Assembly: GCA_002215645.1 (NCBI GenBank) | Contig: NGFI01000003.1 | Span: 1-64,000 of the forward strand | Length of the DNA stretch: 64,000 bases | Origin: Gemmatimonadetes bacterium 2013_60CM_65_52 | GTDB taxonomy: Bacteria > Gemmatimonadota > Gemmatimonadetes > Gemmatimonadales > Gemmatimonadaceae | Direction: 5' to 3' | Part shown: positions 19,672 through 29,153 of the stretch, in pieces | How positions within the stretch are numbered: position 1 is the first letter of the stretch | How the letters are laid out: the number at the start of each line of letters is the position of its first letter | Position numbers and translations under genes: made by a program | The notes under the pieces: generated by a model | Told to the model about the DNA's origin: nothing | The model's input: the letters and a program-made list of their open reading frames with translations, nothing else | Database searches by the model: none

Positions 19672-19727
19672 CAGTAGTGAAGATCAGTACCCTGTATCCG
19701 GCACTCGGTAAAAGAGTATCCGGTACG
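19672..19727 (+). repeat. Dispersed palindromic repeat, copy A
   Basis: Eight bases after the TonB receptor stop begins CAGTAGTGAAGATCAGTACC, followed by GTATCCGGCACTCGGTAAAA and GTATCCGGTACG. The same blocks in the same order occur at 24095-24153 and, as an inverted pair, at 51231-51388. All copies sit directly after the 3' end of a gene. Confidence 0.75.
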
Positions 19728-19752
19728 ACTACCGACGCGCAGGAGCGACGGA

Positions 19753-19788
19753 TCCTTGGCGGCGCGATGATGATCGCGCCGCCAAGGA
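19753..19788. terminator. Perfect 16-bp hairpin between convergent genes
   Basis: TCCTTGGCGGCGCGAT, a GATG loop and the exact reverse complement form a perfect 16-bp stem between the TonB receptor (+) and the LuxR-type regulator (-). There is no long T-run on either side, but the stem strength and the position between converging genes fit a bidirectional terminator. Confidence 0.7.
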
Positions 19789-19827
19789 CTCGCCCCACTC
19801 AGCTTGCCGGCTTGATGCCGGTGTCGC

Positions 19828-22800
19828 CTACAACATCCCTTGCCGGCGTGCCATCTCGGCCAACTCGCCGCGCGACGCAACATCCAGCTTGAGAAAGATG
19901 TTGGCGAGGTGCGTACCGACCGTGCGCGGCGAGATGTCGAGCGCCGCCGCGATCTCCTTGTTCGACTTGTGAAGCGCCGCGAGACGGGCGACGTCGACCT
20001 CTCGGCTCGTCAAGCCGGCAATCCCCGGCGTGGACACACGCGCCGGCGGCCGGAGCCCGAGCTCACGAATGAGATCCCGTGTGGATGTGAGCTCCGCCTC
20101 CGCTCCCAGCCGAACGAAGACGTCATGCGCGCGCCGCAGCTCTTTCGACGCGGCCTCACGGTCGCCCATCTCTACGAGGACCTCCGCAAGCTTTCGGCGG
20201 ACGCGCGCCCCGTCGAACGCCCATGGTATGGCATCGAGAGCATCGGCTCCATTCCGGAGCAACGGCGCTGCGCGCGCGTAGTCCTTCTCCAACATTGCGA
20301 TGAGCGCATCGCACGTGTCCGCCCACGCCATGCCAAGCCGATGTCCCATCCGCACCGAGTCGCGGCGGAGTCGAGCCCCATATTGCCGCGCCGCGTCGAG
20401 GTCTCTCAGCCACAGCGCGGCCTCGATCATCATCGGCAAAAGCCGGTGAATGCCCCACAACAAATAGCCGGTACGATCAACGAGCTCGAGGCCGGCATCG
20501 CCGATCTCGAGTGCCTGCCGATGTTCGCCGACCGTCACGTGATATGCAACGAGACCCGCGTGTACGGGAGCGGCAGCGTTGACGTCGATGGGACTTTGGA
20601 CATTGTCTCCACCGACCAGCGCACGCGCCTCGTCGAGGTATTGCTTCGCGCGGTCGCGCGCGTTGCGATGCAGGTGGATCATCGCCGACCACACGAGAAG
20701 TCGGGGAACGAGGACGCGCTGCTCCAACGCGCGTGCAAGAGGAATCGTCCGCTCCGCAAGCGCGAGGCCGGCATCCCAATCACCGGTGCCTGAGGCGTAT
20801 TCGATCGCGAGCTCCGCCGTCCAGCAGCGAAGCACGGGTGACCCAAGCGCCTCGGCCAGGCGCTCGCTCTCGGCGAGATGCGCGGCGACCATCTGGCTGT
20901 TGCCCGAGAGCCCGCCAACCATGGCTAACGCCCAGTGCGCCGACCACGCGACGCCTCGCTCGTCCGCCGCCTCGGCGAACTCCACGGCACGCATTCCGTC
21001 GGTTTGTACGCGCTCCGCGGGACCGATGAAGGCGTGCAACAACAAGGACGACCGGTGAGCTCGCGCGAGCAGTGCTGGATCAGCCAGACGGCCGGCGATC
21101 CGCAGCGCGTGCTCGACATCCTCGCGTGCCGTGTCCGATTGACCGAGGCCGTGCATGGTCATCGCCCGCGCCATCAGGATGCGTGCGCGCAGCGAGTCGT
21201 CACCTGCGCGCTCCGCCGCGGCGCCCCCGACGTCGAAGTGGCCCAGTGCATCCTCGTAGCGGCCACTCCAATACGATGCGAGGCCGATGCGTCGCTGAAT
21301 TGCCGCGATGCGTGCGACGTCGTCCGCGGCTTCGGCGGTTTCAAGCGCGCGGCGCCAGAGCGAGGTGGACGCGGCGTACTCACCGAGGCGCTGACGCGCC
21401 TGCGCAAGGTGCTCCACGAGCGATTGTTCGTCGACGAATGGATCGTCCACTGCTGCACGTGCTGCCCCATCGTATTGATCGAGCGCGGCCGCGAGATAGT
21501 CGGCTGCTTCGCGATTGGCATGGCGCTCCAGCGCGAGCCGGCCAGCCGCCGCCAGATAGCGCACGGCCTTTTGCGCCAGACCGCGCGCGTCGGCACGCGC
21601 ATAGTGATATGCGAGCTCGTTGGCGTGTTCGTCCGCGCGTTCGCCGTGGAGCCGCTCGAGCGACTCGGCGACCGTAGCGTGCAGCAGGTGCGTCCGCGCG
21701 ATGCCGAGTGCACCGTACAGAACGTCGCGCACGAGCGGATGCGTAAATTCGTACCGGATGGTGCCTTCTTCGGCGGACTCCGTGAGCACGGTGCGATCGC
21801 GTAGCTCATCGAGTGCGGCCAGGATGTCTTCTTCCGAAAGTCCGCTCACGGCGACGAGCGCATCATGGGAAACACGCGTTCCTATGACGGCCGCGAGATT
21901 GGCGACCGTTCGCGCCGATGGGCTCAGCCGGTCCACACGAGTGAGAATCGCATCGCGGATGGAGCGAGGCAGTCCCGGAAGCTCGGCTTCCCAGCCGAAC
22001 CAGACTCCCTCGCGCTCGTGCAGCGCGCCGGATTCGACGAGCGCCTTGAGAATCTCTTCCGTGAAGAATGGGTTGCCGCGCGTCCATGAGTAGAGTCGGG
22101 GCGCGAGCGTGGATGCGGACGCCGCGTCGGAACGAAACACCGCGCGAAGCAGCGCGTGGAGATCATCCTGGCTCAGTGGCTCGAGCCGAGCGAGCGAGGC
22201 GGCATTGAGCGAAAGCAGGGATTGCTCCGTCGAGCGTAGCGTCGGATTACCATCCAGCTCCGATTCGTTGTACGTGCAGAGGAGCGCGATCCGCTGGCTG
22301 CCGACTTGCCGCGCGACGAAGTGCAGGAGCTCGAGCGACGACGTGTCTGCCCACTGGAGATTCTCCAGGACGATCAGCAGCGGTTTGTTTGCGGCTACGT
22401 GCGAGAGAAACTGCGCGAAGCTCCACAACAGGCGCGCCTTGGCGTCGCCACCCTGATCCCGCGCGGGCGTCGCTCCCGGCGCAAACGCGGGCGAGATGTG
22501 CGCGAGCATGCCAGCGTCGCCGCGAGTGTGCATGGCGAGCGCGGCAGGCGTCATGGCGCGCACCGTTGGCGCGACCGCATCCGCAAAGAGCGCGTAGGGG
22601 ACACCCGTCTCGACCGGATATGCGCGACCGACGATCACCGTCCATCCTTGACGATCAGCGAGCTCAGCTACGCCGCCAACCAGCCGCGTCTTTCCGATAC
22701 CTCCAACGCCGGCAAGGAATTGTGTGCTTCTCCGCCCTTCAGCGACGCTGGTAAGCCAGTTCGACAATAGCGCGAGCTCTTTCTGTCGCCCCACAAACGG

Positions 22801-22866
22801 CAAACGCAGTGGGGGCCGCGCAGTCCCGGCGGGTACGGCTCCCGCCGGTGTCCGTGTCGAAGGCAT
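19828..22866 (-). CDS. Large ATP-binding LuxR-family transcriptional regulator (LAL/MalT-like)
   Basis: 1012 residues. An N-terminal AAA/STAND NTPase begins at FVGRQKELALLSNWL with Walker A GVGGIGKT (53-60) and a Walker B region around LLIVLENLQWADTSSLELL. The middle of about 500 residues is a TPR-like helical solenoid rich in A-x-x-A-x-x-x-L. The C-terminal HTH reads GLTSREVDVARLAALHKSNK and then ISPRTVGTHLANIFLKL, which is canonical LuxR. Such proteins sense a ligand through the solenoid and oligomerise with ATP. Target genes are unknown; the divergent Gfo/Idh gene starts 86 bases away and is the nearest candidate. Confidence 0.9.
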   Translation of the reverse strand: MPSTRTPAGAVPAGTARPPLRLPFVGRQKELALLSNWLTSVAEGRRSTQFLAGVGGIGKTRLVGGVAELADRQGWTVIVGRAYPVETGVPYALFADAVAPTVRAMTPAALAMHTRGDAGMLAHISPAFAPGATPARDQGGDAKARLLWSFAQFLSHVAANKPLLIVLENLQWADTSSLELLHFVARQVGSQRIALLCTYNESELDGNPTLRSTEQSLLSLNAASLARLEPLSQDDLHALLRAVFRSDAASASTLAPRLYSWTRGNPFFTEEILKALVESGALHEREGVWFGWEAELPGLPRSIRDAILTRVDRLSPSARTVANLAAVIGTRVSHDALVAVSGLSEEDILAALDELRDRTVLTESAEEGTIRYEFTHPLVRDVLYGALGIARTHLLHATVAESLERLHGERADEHANELAYHYARADARGLAQKAVRYLAAAGRLALERHANREAADYLAAALDQYDGAARAAVDDPFVDEQSLVEHLAQARQRLGEYAASTSLWRRALETAEAADDVARIAAIQRRIGLASYWSGRYEDALGHFDVGGAAAERAGDDSLRARILMARAMTMHGLGQSDTAREDVEHALRIAGRLADPALLARAHRSSLLLHAFIGPAERVQTDGMRAVEFAEAADERGVAWSAHWALAMVGGLSGNSQMVAAHLAESERLAEALGSPVLRCWTAELAIEYASGTGDWDAGLALAERTIPLARALEQRVLVPRLLVWSAMIHLHRNARDRAKQYLDEARALVGGDNVQSPIDVNAAAPVHAGLVAYHVTVGEHRQALEIGDAGLELVDRTGYLLWGIHRLLPMMIEAALWLRDLDAARQYGARLRRDSVRMGHRLGMAWADTCDALIAMLEKDYARAAPLLRNGADALDAIPWAFDGARVRRKLAEVLVEMGDREAASKELRRAHDVFVRLGAEAELTSTRDLIRELGLRPPARVSTPGIAGLTSREVDVARLAALHKSNKEIAAALDISPRTVGTHLANIFLKLDVASRGELAEMARRQGML

Positions 22867-22952
22867 GCGACGAATGTTCCCCTAGCGGCCGGCCATGGCA
22901 ATAGGGCAGGATTCCTCCCGAATCGACACGCGTCGCCAACCACGAGCGAATC

Positions 22953-24092
22953 ATGGACAACTTTACTCGCCGAGACGTCATGAAGACCTCCGCAGGATTC
23001 GTTGCCACCTTGGCGGCGGCCTCTCTTCTGCCGGCGAAGCTTGGCGCAGCCGTTCGGGCCGCCCGGCATGGTAGCGACGTCGCGCGTCTCCGGTTCGCCG
23101 TGATCGGGATCAATCACGGCCACATCAACAGCCAGGTCGACGCGACCACGAAGGGCGGCGGCGAGTTCGTCTCCTTTTTCGCGAAGGAGCCCGAGCTCCG
23201 CGCTGCGTTCGCCAAACGATATCCGAACGTGAAGGTTGCGAAGGACGAGCGCGAGATTCTCGAGGATCCCACGATCCAGCTCGTCCTGACCGCCGGCATT
23301 CCGGTGGAGCGTGCACCGCTCGGCATTCGCGTGATGCAACACGGAAAGGACTTCATGTCCGACAAGCCCGGCATCACGACGCTCGATCAACTTGCGGACG
23401 TGCGGCGCGTACAGGCCGAGACGAAGCGCATCTACTCGATCATGTACAGCGAGCGCTTCGAGAGTAGCGCCACCGTCAAGGCTGGAGAGCTCGTCAAGGC
23501 GGGCGCGATCGGCCAGGTCATTCAGACCGTTGGGCTCGGACCGCATCGGGTGCATCCGCCGGAGCGGCCGGACTGGTTCTGGGAGCCGGCGAATTACGGC
23601 GGCATCATCTGCGACATCGCCTCACATCAATTCGATCAGTTCCTCTTCTTCACTGGGTCGACGAGTGGCGAGGTCGTCGCGTCGCAGGTGCGCAACGTCC
23701 ACCATCCGGAGCATCCACGTTTCGAGGACTTCGGCGATGTGATGGTGCGCGGCAACGGCGGAACGGGATACATCCGCGTCGACTGGTTCACACCTGCCGG
23801 CCTTCCGACGTGGGGCGACGGCCGGCTCACCGTGCTCGGAACCGACGGCTACATGGAGCTGCGCAAGTACGTGGACATCGGCGGCAGCACGAAGGGCGGC
23901 GACCATCTCATTCTCGTCGATCAGAAGGGTGTAACGCGCGTGGATTGCAAGAACGTGGAGAAACCCTATGGGCGGCAACTCGTGGACGACGTGTTGAATC
24001 GCACGGAAACGGCAATGACTCAGGCGCACTGCTTCCTGGCAATGGAGCTCGCAATACGGGCGCAACAGATGGCAAACAGAGTGGCAGGGTAA
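22953..24092 (+). CDS. Tat-exported Gfo/Idh/MocA-family oxidoreductase
   Basis: 379 residues with a twin-arginine signal (FTRRDVMKTSAGFVATLAAA) followed by the Rossmann start LRFAVIGINHGH. The domain order is NAD(P)-binding, then the beta-sheet substrate domain; the EKP-like signature appears as MSDKPG. Secreted members usually act on sugars or inositols with a tightly bound cofactor loaded before export. It is divergent from the LuxR-type regulator, and the dispersed repeat (copy B) begins 3 bases after its stop codon. Confidence 0.88.
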   Translation: MDNFTRRDVMKTSAGFVATLAAASLLPAKLGAAVRAARHGSDVARLRFAVIGINHGHINSQVDATTKGGGEFVSFFAKEPELRAAFAKRYPNVKVAKDEREILEDPTIQLVLTAGIPVERAPLGIRVMQHGKDFMSDKPGITTLDQLADVRRVQAETKRIYSIMYSERFESSATVKAGELVKAGAIGQVIQTVGLGPHRVHPPERPDWFWEPANYGGIICDIASHQFDQFLFFTGSTSGEVVASQVRNVHHPEHPRFEDFGDVMVRGNGGTGYIRVDWFTPAGLPTWGDGRLTVLGTDGYMELRKYVDIGGSTKGGDHLILVDQKGVTRVDCKNVEKPYGRQLVDDVLNRTETAMTQAHCFLAMELAIRAQQMANRVAG

Positions 24093-24094
24093 AA

Positions 24095-24153
24095 CCAGTA
24101 GTAAGACCAGTACTCGGTATCCTGCACTCGGTAAAACAACGTATCCGGTACGG
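24095..24153 (+). repeat. Dispersed palindromic repeat, copy B
   Basis: CCAGTAGTAAGACCAGTACT is followed by GGTATCCTGCACTCGGTAAA and ACGTATCCGGTACGG. It matches copy A block by block with small indels, and again starts within a few bases of a stop codon. Confidence 0.75.
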
Positions 24154-24236
24154 CACGGCTATCTGAGTCTGATTTCCGTTAGCTGACAACGGTGTCCGAC
24201 GTCCCATCGCCGCAGGGGCATCGGCGGCGGAGAGTC

Positions 24237-25391
24237 TCAGCGTGGTGATGTCTGAGTTTGTGTTGCTGCCACTATACGCTGAAGCATCTCGTCCAACGCA
24301 CTGTTCTGATACCACCGCCATACGAGCACGATGTCGTGTTCCGGATCGATCCAAATGGTATTCGATCCGTTGCCCAACGCGGCGAAGCTCGACGCCGGAG
24401 CGCTTGGCCATTGTTTCTTTCGCGTGTTCAACCACCACAGATAGCCATAGTCCGGACCGTGCTCGCTCGGCGTCACGGCATCCTCCAGCCACTGACGAGA
24501 CACGAGCTGACGGCCGCGCCAATTGCCGTGATTCAGGATCAGCAGGCCAAAGCGCGCCAAGTCCTCGGAGTTGATCCACAGCCCGCCGCCCCAGCGAGTA
24601 CCACCACTCACGGAGGCGATCGTCTTACCGTTGATGTCAACGCTCGAGTTGCCGTAGGGCACCCATCGCCAGTCGTGCGACGCGCCGATCGGCGACATGA
24701 TCGCCGAGTCGAGCACGTCGGGAACGCCCGTGCCGAAGACGCGCAGCAACGAGAGTGAAAATCGATTGATCCGCACGTCGTTGTACTCGAAGTACGAGCC
24801 GGGCGCCTGAATGGCGCGCGGCTTGCGCGCTCCGTTGCCGAACTGCTCCGCGCCAATGAAGTCGGCGTTCTTTCCCCAGAGACTGCCCTCCCACTCGCTC
24901 TCCTGCTGGAGGTGGTGCTTCCAGGTGATCTGGCCGTTGTGCGGCGAGTCGTAGCCGCCGTCGTGGACATAGCGCGCCACAGGATCGTTCACGCTCTTCA
25001 CCAGACCGCGATCGACGGCCACCCCCGCGACGGTCGAGAGAAAGCTCTTCGCAATGCTGTACACGGGATCGTTGGCCCTCACGTCCCCGAACTGCGCAAC
25101 GACGTATCCATGGCGCAGGATGATGCCGTTCGTGGCGGCACGTTGCTTGGGCAGTGGGCCGAGCGGCGGTCCGAAGGTGCGCACCTGATCGCGATCGAAG
25201 TCCCAGGCACTGCCGTGCGAAAGCGCGAAGTCCACGGCCTCCTGGAGTTTCGCGGAGTCGAGACCCGCCGCCGCGGGCGACTTCCGCTCCCATTGGCCGG
25301 CAGGCGGAAAATATGTGGCGGCGCTCTGCGCATGGACTGCCGGCGCAAGCGCTGCAAGAACGAGCAGGATACCATAAAGAAGACGCTTCAT
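24237..25391 (-). CDS. Secreted serine hydrolase of the beta-lactamase/6-aminohexanoate-dimer-hydrolase group
   Basis: The frame is open to 25472, but ATG 25391 starts the signal peptide (MKRLLYGILLVLAALAPAVHAQ), giving 384 residues. The catalytic SxxK is SIAK (Ser112, Lys115). The FEYNDVRINRFSL segment supplies the tyrosine of the second motif, and GTRWGGGLWIN stands for the third. This is the class C-like fold whose members hydrolyse esters, amides or D-peptides rather than true beta-lactams in most cases. Its start faces the alpha/beta hydrolase gene on the other strand. Confidence 0.87.
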   Translation of the reverse strand: MKRLLYGILLVLAALAPAVHAQSAATYFPPAGQWERKSPAAAGLDSAKLQEAVDFALSHGSAWDFDRDQVRTFGPPLGPLPKQRAATNGIILRHGYVVAQFGDVRANDPVYSIAKSFLSTVAGVAVDRGLVKSVNDPVARYVHDGGYDSPHNGQITWKHHLQQESEWEGSLWGKNADFIGAEQFGNGARKPRAIQAPGSYFEYNDVRINRFSLSLLRVFGTGVPDVLDSAIMSPIGASHDWRWVPYGNSSVDINGKTIASVSGGTRWGGGLWINSEDLARFGLLILNHGNWRGRQLVSRQWLEDAVTPSEHGPDYGYLWWLNTRKKQWPSAPASSFAALGNGSNTIWIDPEHDIVLVWRWYQNSALDEMLQRIVAATQTQTSPR

Positions 25392-25483
25392 CCGACTAAA
25401 ATGACGGCCCGCCTCGTGCGTCACAACCCGGACGGTGCCGGTGACACTCGGGCGATGCGGTGGTGTAGTCATTGAGAGGTTCC

Positions 25484-26494
25484 ATGCGATTCGCCCGAAG
25501 ACACATCCTGCTCACGTTGGCGCTGCCGTTCCTGGTGGGCGCAGCCGCGCTTGGCGGACACGCTCCGGCGCGTCCGCTCATTCTCGTGGTGCATGGCCGC
25601 GGCTACCTCACGCGCGATTCGGCGATGATCAGACGGCAGGCGCTTCACGCGTTACGCGAGGGATCGTTTGGGTTGGCGGGTGATTCCCTCCTCGCCGATG
25701 ATGACGTGCGCATGGTCTGGTATGCGGACGTGCTCGATTCACGCCATCGCGACTCGAACCAGTTGAAAACGTGTGTCCGTCGCGACGAGGGAAGTGCCAC
25801 CACGATCTCGGCAGCGTCCATACTACGCGTCTTCGCAGTCTTCGCCAGCGACTTGCTCGAAGCGAGCGTGAGCGGCGATCAAGCAGACGACGTTCGTGGT
25901 GTCGCGGGCGACCTGCGCTTCTTCGGTGACCAGGCATCGCGATGCCTGGCCGAGGGTCGCATCGCGGATGCGATCTCGCGGGCGGTTGACGACGGACGAC
26001 CTGTCGTGCTCGTCGCGCATAGCCTCGGCGCGCTCGTCGCGTGGAGCTATCTCCAGCACCGCGGCACGGCTAGCGAATCGCAGCCACCAGAAATTCGACG
26101 TCTGGTCACCATAGGTTCTCCGCTCGGCTCCGACGATCTGCGCGAGCTCCTGCTCGACGACAGCGGGCCACTGGCCCTTCCTCGCGGCGTGCGCTCGTGG
26201 GTCAATGTGGTGAACGAGCGCGATCCCTTTGCATCACGTTTGCTCGGCCGCGATTCGACTGGCAGTCAGACGCGTGCGATACCAGAGGTCAGCGACGTCG
26301 CCACGCAGAATGGTGACGATGAGCCGCACGAGCTTCTCAGCTATCTCCGCGATCGGAGTACGGTGCAGGCGGTCCTCGGTGCCTGGTGCGAGGCCTACGC
26401 CGCGGTCCAGAAGCCGCGCAGCACCTTGAGCATGCCCAGCCCGCTGAGCACGAACAGCGCGAGCCACATCCAGAACTGCGGCATGCGTCCGTAG
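25484..26494 (+). CDS. Secreted alpha/beta-hydrolase-like protein
   Basis: ATG 25484 follows a good GAGAGG ribosome site and begins a signal peptide (MRFARRHILLTLALPFLVGA); 336 residues. LILVVHGRGY is the oxyanion-side strand, and VLVAHSLGALVAWSY holds the nucleophile elbow. VTIGSPLGS follows as in lipase/PGAP1-like hydrolases. The stretch between is atypical and contains one Cys on each side. The last 100 bases (33 codons) overlap the 3' end of the symporter gene on the opposite strand; that tail (KPRSTLSMPSPLSTNS) is of low complexity, so the functional protein may end earlier. Confidence 0.75.
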   Translation: MRFARRHILLTLALPFLVGAAALGGHAPARPLILVVHGRGYLTRDSAMIRRQALHALREGSFGLAGDSLLADDDVRMVWYADVLDSRHRDSNQLKTCVRRDEGSATTISAASILRVFAVFASDLLEASVSGDQADDVRGVAGDLRFFGDQASRCLAEGRIADAISRAVDDGRPVVLVAHSLGALVAWSYLQHRGTASESQPPEIRRLVTIGSPLGSDDLRELLLDDSGPLALPRGVRSWVNVVNERDPFASRLLGRDSTGSQTRAIPEVSDVATQNGDDEPHELLSYLRDRSTVQAVLGAWCEAYAAVQKPRSTLSMPSPLSTNSASHIQNCGMRP

Positions 26495-28176
26495 AGCAGA
26501 CTTCCCGTGCCGAAGAGCGCCGCGTAGACGAAGGCGCATCCGAGCATCCAGCCAAGGAGTGCCTGGGGCAGCGAGTCGGGCGACGCACTCGATTCAGCAC
26601 GCGCTGCGATCGGCTTCCATCCCGGCCCCGCGGGGCGCACCAGTTCGTAAAACCGCATGAGCGTCGCGTCATCCGCTGGCGGCGCCAGCAACGTCGTCGT
26701 CACCCAGACGGCCGTGGTCACCCCGACGGTCACGAGCAATGAGACGGTCGATGCGACCTCGAATCCCATCTTCCGCGCGACGAAGAATGCGAGCGCTACG
26801 ATGAACGAGCTCGCCATGGCCGCGATCTCGCTCCATGCACTCACCCGCCACCAGAACCATCGCAACAGATAGAGCAAACCCGTTCCGGCCCCGATTGAAA
26901 GAATGATGTCGAACGCCTCGCGCGCGGTGCCGAGCGCGTACGTCAGCAACGCCGCGAAGATCATCAACGCGGCGGTCGTCAGCCGTCCCGCGAGCACGTA
27001 ATGCTTCTCGGTGAGCCCCGGCCGGAGGAAGCGTCGGTAGAAATCGTGCACCAGATAGCTGGTGCCCCAGTTGAGATGCGTTTCGATGGTGGAGCGATAC
27101 GCCGCCAGCGTGCCGGCCACCACGAGCCCGAGAAATCCAGTCGGCAGAAAGCGCATCATCGCCGGGTAGGCGATGTCGTTTCCGAGCAGCGAGCGGTTCA
27201 TCTCCGGAAATGCCGCCGCGATGTCGGAGAGCTGCGGATAGATGATGGTGGACGCGAGCGCCACGATGATCCACGGCCACGGGCGCAGCGCATAGTGCAT
27301 CACGTTGAAGAGCAGCGTTCCTACGACGGCATCCTTCTCCGATTTCGACGCGAGCATGCGCTGTGCGATGTAGCTCCCGCCGCCGGGCTCCGCGCCGGGA
27401 TACCAGACGGACCACCATTGCAGCGTGAGCGGAATCACGAACACTGTGGCCGCGACGGTCCAGTCGCCGAAGTCAGGCAGGAGGGCGAGCGTCTTCGGTG
27501 GCACCTTTGCGAGCAGACCCGCCATACCGCCCACCTCAGGCTGTGCCAGCGCGAAGTATGCGACAGCGAAGGTGCCCGTCATCGTGATGCCGAATTGAAT
27601 GGTGTCCGTCACCAGGACGCCCCACAACCCGCTCACCGACGCGAAGAAGATCGTCATCGCCGCGCAGACCACGAGCGTGCGTCCCATGGGCCAGCCGAGC
27701 ACCACGTTGCCGATCTTGGCGGCGGCGAGGTTCACGGTGGCCATGATGACGCAGTTGAACAGGAGACCGAGGTACACGGCGCGGAAGCCGCGCAGCACTC
27801 TCGCCGCCTTGCCGGAGTATCGAATCTCGTAGAACTCGAGATCGGTGAGCACGCCCGACCGGCGCCACAGCCGGGCGTAGAAGAACACCGTCATCATTCC
27901 CGTGAGGAGGAAGCTCCACCAGAGCCAGTTCTCCGCCACGCCGCGGTCGCGCACCATGTTGGTGACGAGGTTGGGCGTATCGGTGCTGAAGGTGGTGGCA
28001 ACCATCGAGATGCCGACGAGCCACCATGGCGCGGCGCGGCCGGAGGTGAAGAATTCGCTGGTGTTGGTGCTCGCCCGCTTCCAGAAGAAGAGTGCGGGAA
28101 GGAAGCTCACGGCGATGCTCGCGCCGATGATGACCCAGTCGAGCGTGGCGAAGTGGAAGGGACCTTTCAGCACCAT
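26395..28176 (-). CDS. Sodium:solute symporter (SSS family)
   Basis: 593 residues with about 13-14 hydrophobic segments. The FFTSGRAAPWWLVGISMVATTFSTDTPN region matches the SSS TM1-TM2 signature involved in sodium and solute binding. The ATVNLAAAKIGNVVLGWPMG and GVLVTDTIQFGI segments fit TM4-TM6. Substrate classes include sugars, amino acids and carboxylates; none can be chosen. It diverges from the B3 lactamase gene (51 bases between starts) and overlaps the hydrolase gene tail to tail by 100 bases. Confidence 0.9.
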   Translation of the reverse strand: MVLKGPFHFATLDWVIIGASIAVSFLPALFFWKRASTNTSEFFTSGRAAPWWLVGISMVATTFSTDTPNLVTNMVRDRGVAENWLWWSFLLTGMMTVFFYARLWRRSGVLTDLEFYEIRYSGKAARVLRGFRAVYLGLLFNCVIMATVNLAAAKIGNVVLGWPMGRTLVVCAAMTIFFASVSGLWGVLVTDTIQFGITMTGTFAVAYFALAQPEVGGMAGLLAKVPPKTLALLPDFGDWTVAATVFVIPLTLQWWSVWYPGAEPGGGSYIAQRMLASKSEKDAVVGTLLFNVMHYALRPWPWIIVALASTIIYPQLSDIAAAFPEMNRSLLGNDIAYPAMMRFLPTGFLGLVVAGTLAAYRSTIETHLNWGTSYLVHDFYRRFLRPGLTEKHYVLAGRLTTAALMIFAALLTYALGTAREAFDIILSIGAGTGLLYLLRWFWWRVSAWSEIAAMASSFIVALAFFVARKMGFEVASTVSLLVTVGVTTAVWVTTTLLAPPADDATLMRFYELVRPAGPGWKPIAARAESSASPDSLPQALLGWMLGCAFVYAALFGTGSLLYGRMPQFWMWLALFVLSGLGMLKVLRGFWTAA

Positions 28177-28227
28177 GGAGAGACGGGTATTGTGGGTGGA
28201 CGCTCTTCGTCCAGGAAAATTGCCGCC

Positions 28228-29139
28228 GTGAACTTTACGCTCTTCGCGCGTCTGCGCATCGGTACTCTTCTATCGCTCGCACTGGCGTTGTCGTCGCCGG
28301 CGAAAGCGCAGTCGCCGGATTCGACGCGTGCCAACTATGTGTATTCTGCCGCCCAGTGTCCGAGCTGCGCGGACTGGAGCGTTCCACACCAGCCCATCAG
28401 GATCTTCGGAAATACGTGGTACGTCGGCACGAATGGATTGAGTGCGATTCTCATTACGTCGCCGGAAGGACACATCCTGATCGACGGCGGCCTGCCTGCG
28501 TCTGCACCGAGCATCGTGGCGAACATCAGGGCACTGAACTTCCGCGTGGAGGATGTAAAGCTCATCGTGAACTCGCACGCGCACTACGATCATGCAGGCG
28601 GCATCGCCGAACTGCAACGTGCGTCGGGCGCCGAGGTGGCAGCGAGTCCATCGAGTGGGCGGTGGATTCGATCGGGCAAGTCGTGGCCGGACGATCCACA
28701 GTTCGGTATCGCGTTCTCTTACCCGCCCGCTCCGGTGGCGCGGACGATCGCCGATGGCGACACGCTCCGTGTTGGCTCACTCGCGATTACGGCGCACTTT
28801 ACCGGGGGCCATACGCCCGGTGGAACGACGTGGAGCTGGCGGTCGTGTGAGGGGTCAGTATGCCACGGCATTGTCTATGCGGACAGCCAGTCGCCGATAT
28901 CGGCTGAGGGATTCTTCTTCACCCGGAGCAAGGAGTATCCGACGGCGCTCGCTGATTTCGAGCACGGGTTCGACGTGCTGGCGCACCTTCAATGTGACAT
29001 ACTCATCACGCCGCATCCGTCGGTGTCGCGGTTGTGGGAGCGGATGGAGTCGGGAGCGCTTACTGATTCGGATGCGTGCAAGTGGTTCGCGGCGGGCGCC
29101 CGACAGGCACTGGCCAAGCGAGTTGCAACTGAGCGATAA
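28228..29139 (+). CDS. Subclass B3 metallo-beta-lactamase
   Basis: The start is GTG 28228, preceded by AGGAAA and followed by a signal peptide (LLSLALALSSPAKAQ); 303 residues. All zinc ligands of subclass B3 are in place: SHAHYDHAGG gives His117, His119, Asp121 and His122, GGHTPGG gives His195, and PHPS gives His263. The N-terminal W..GTNGLSAILITSPEGHIL strand pair is also typical of B3. B3 enzymes hydrolyse penicillins, cephalosporins and carbapenems in the periplasm, although environmental members may act on other substrates such as lactones. Six cysteines may form disulphides. It is most likely a functional chromosomal enzyme. Confidence 0.9.
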   Translation: MNFTLFARLRIGTLLSLALALSSPAKAQSPDSTRANYVYSAAQCPSCADWSVPHQPIRIFGNTWYVGTNGLSAILITSPEGHILIDGGLPASAPSIVANIRALNFRVEDVKLIVNSHAHYDHAGGIAELQRASGAEVAASPSSGRWIRSGKSWPDDPQFGIAFSYPPAPVARTIADGDTLRVGSLAITAHFTGGHTPGGTTWSWRSCEGSVCHGIVYADSQSPISAEGFFFTRSKEYPTALADFEHGFDVLAHLQCDILITPHPSVSRLWERMESGALTDSDACKWFAAGARQALAKRVATER

Positions 29140-29153
29140 ACGCGGATCAGACT

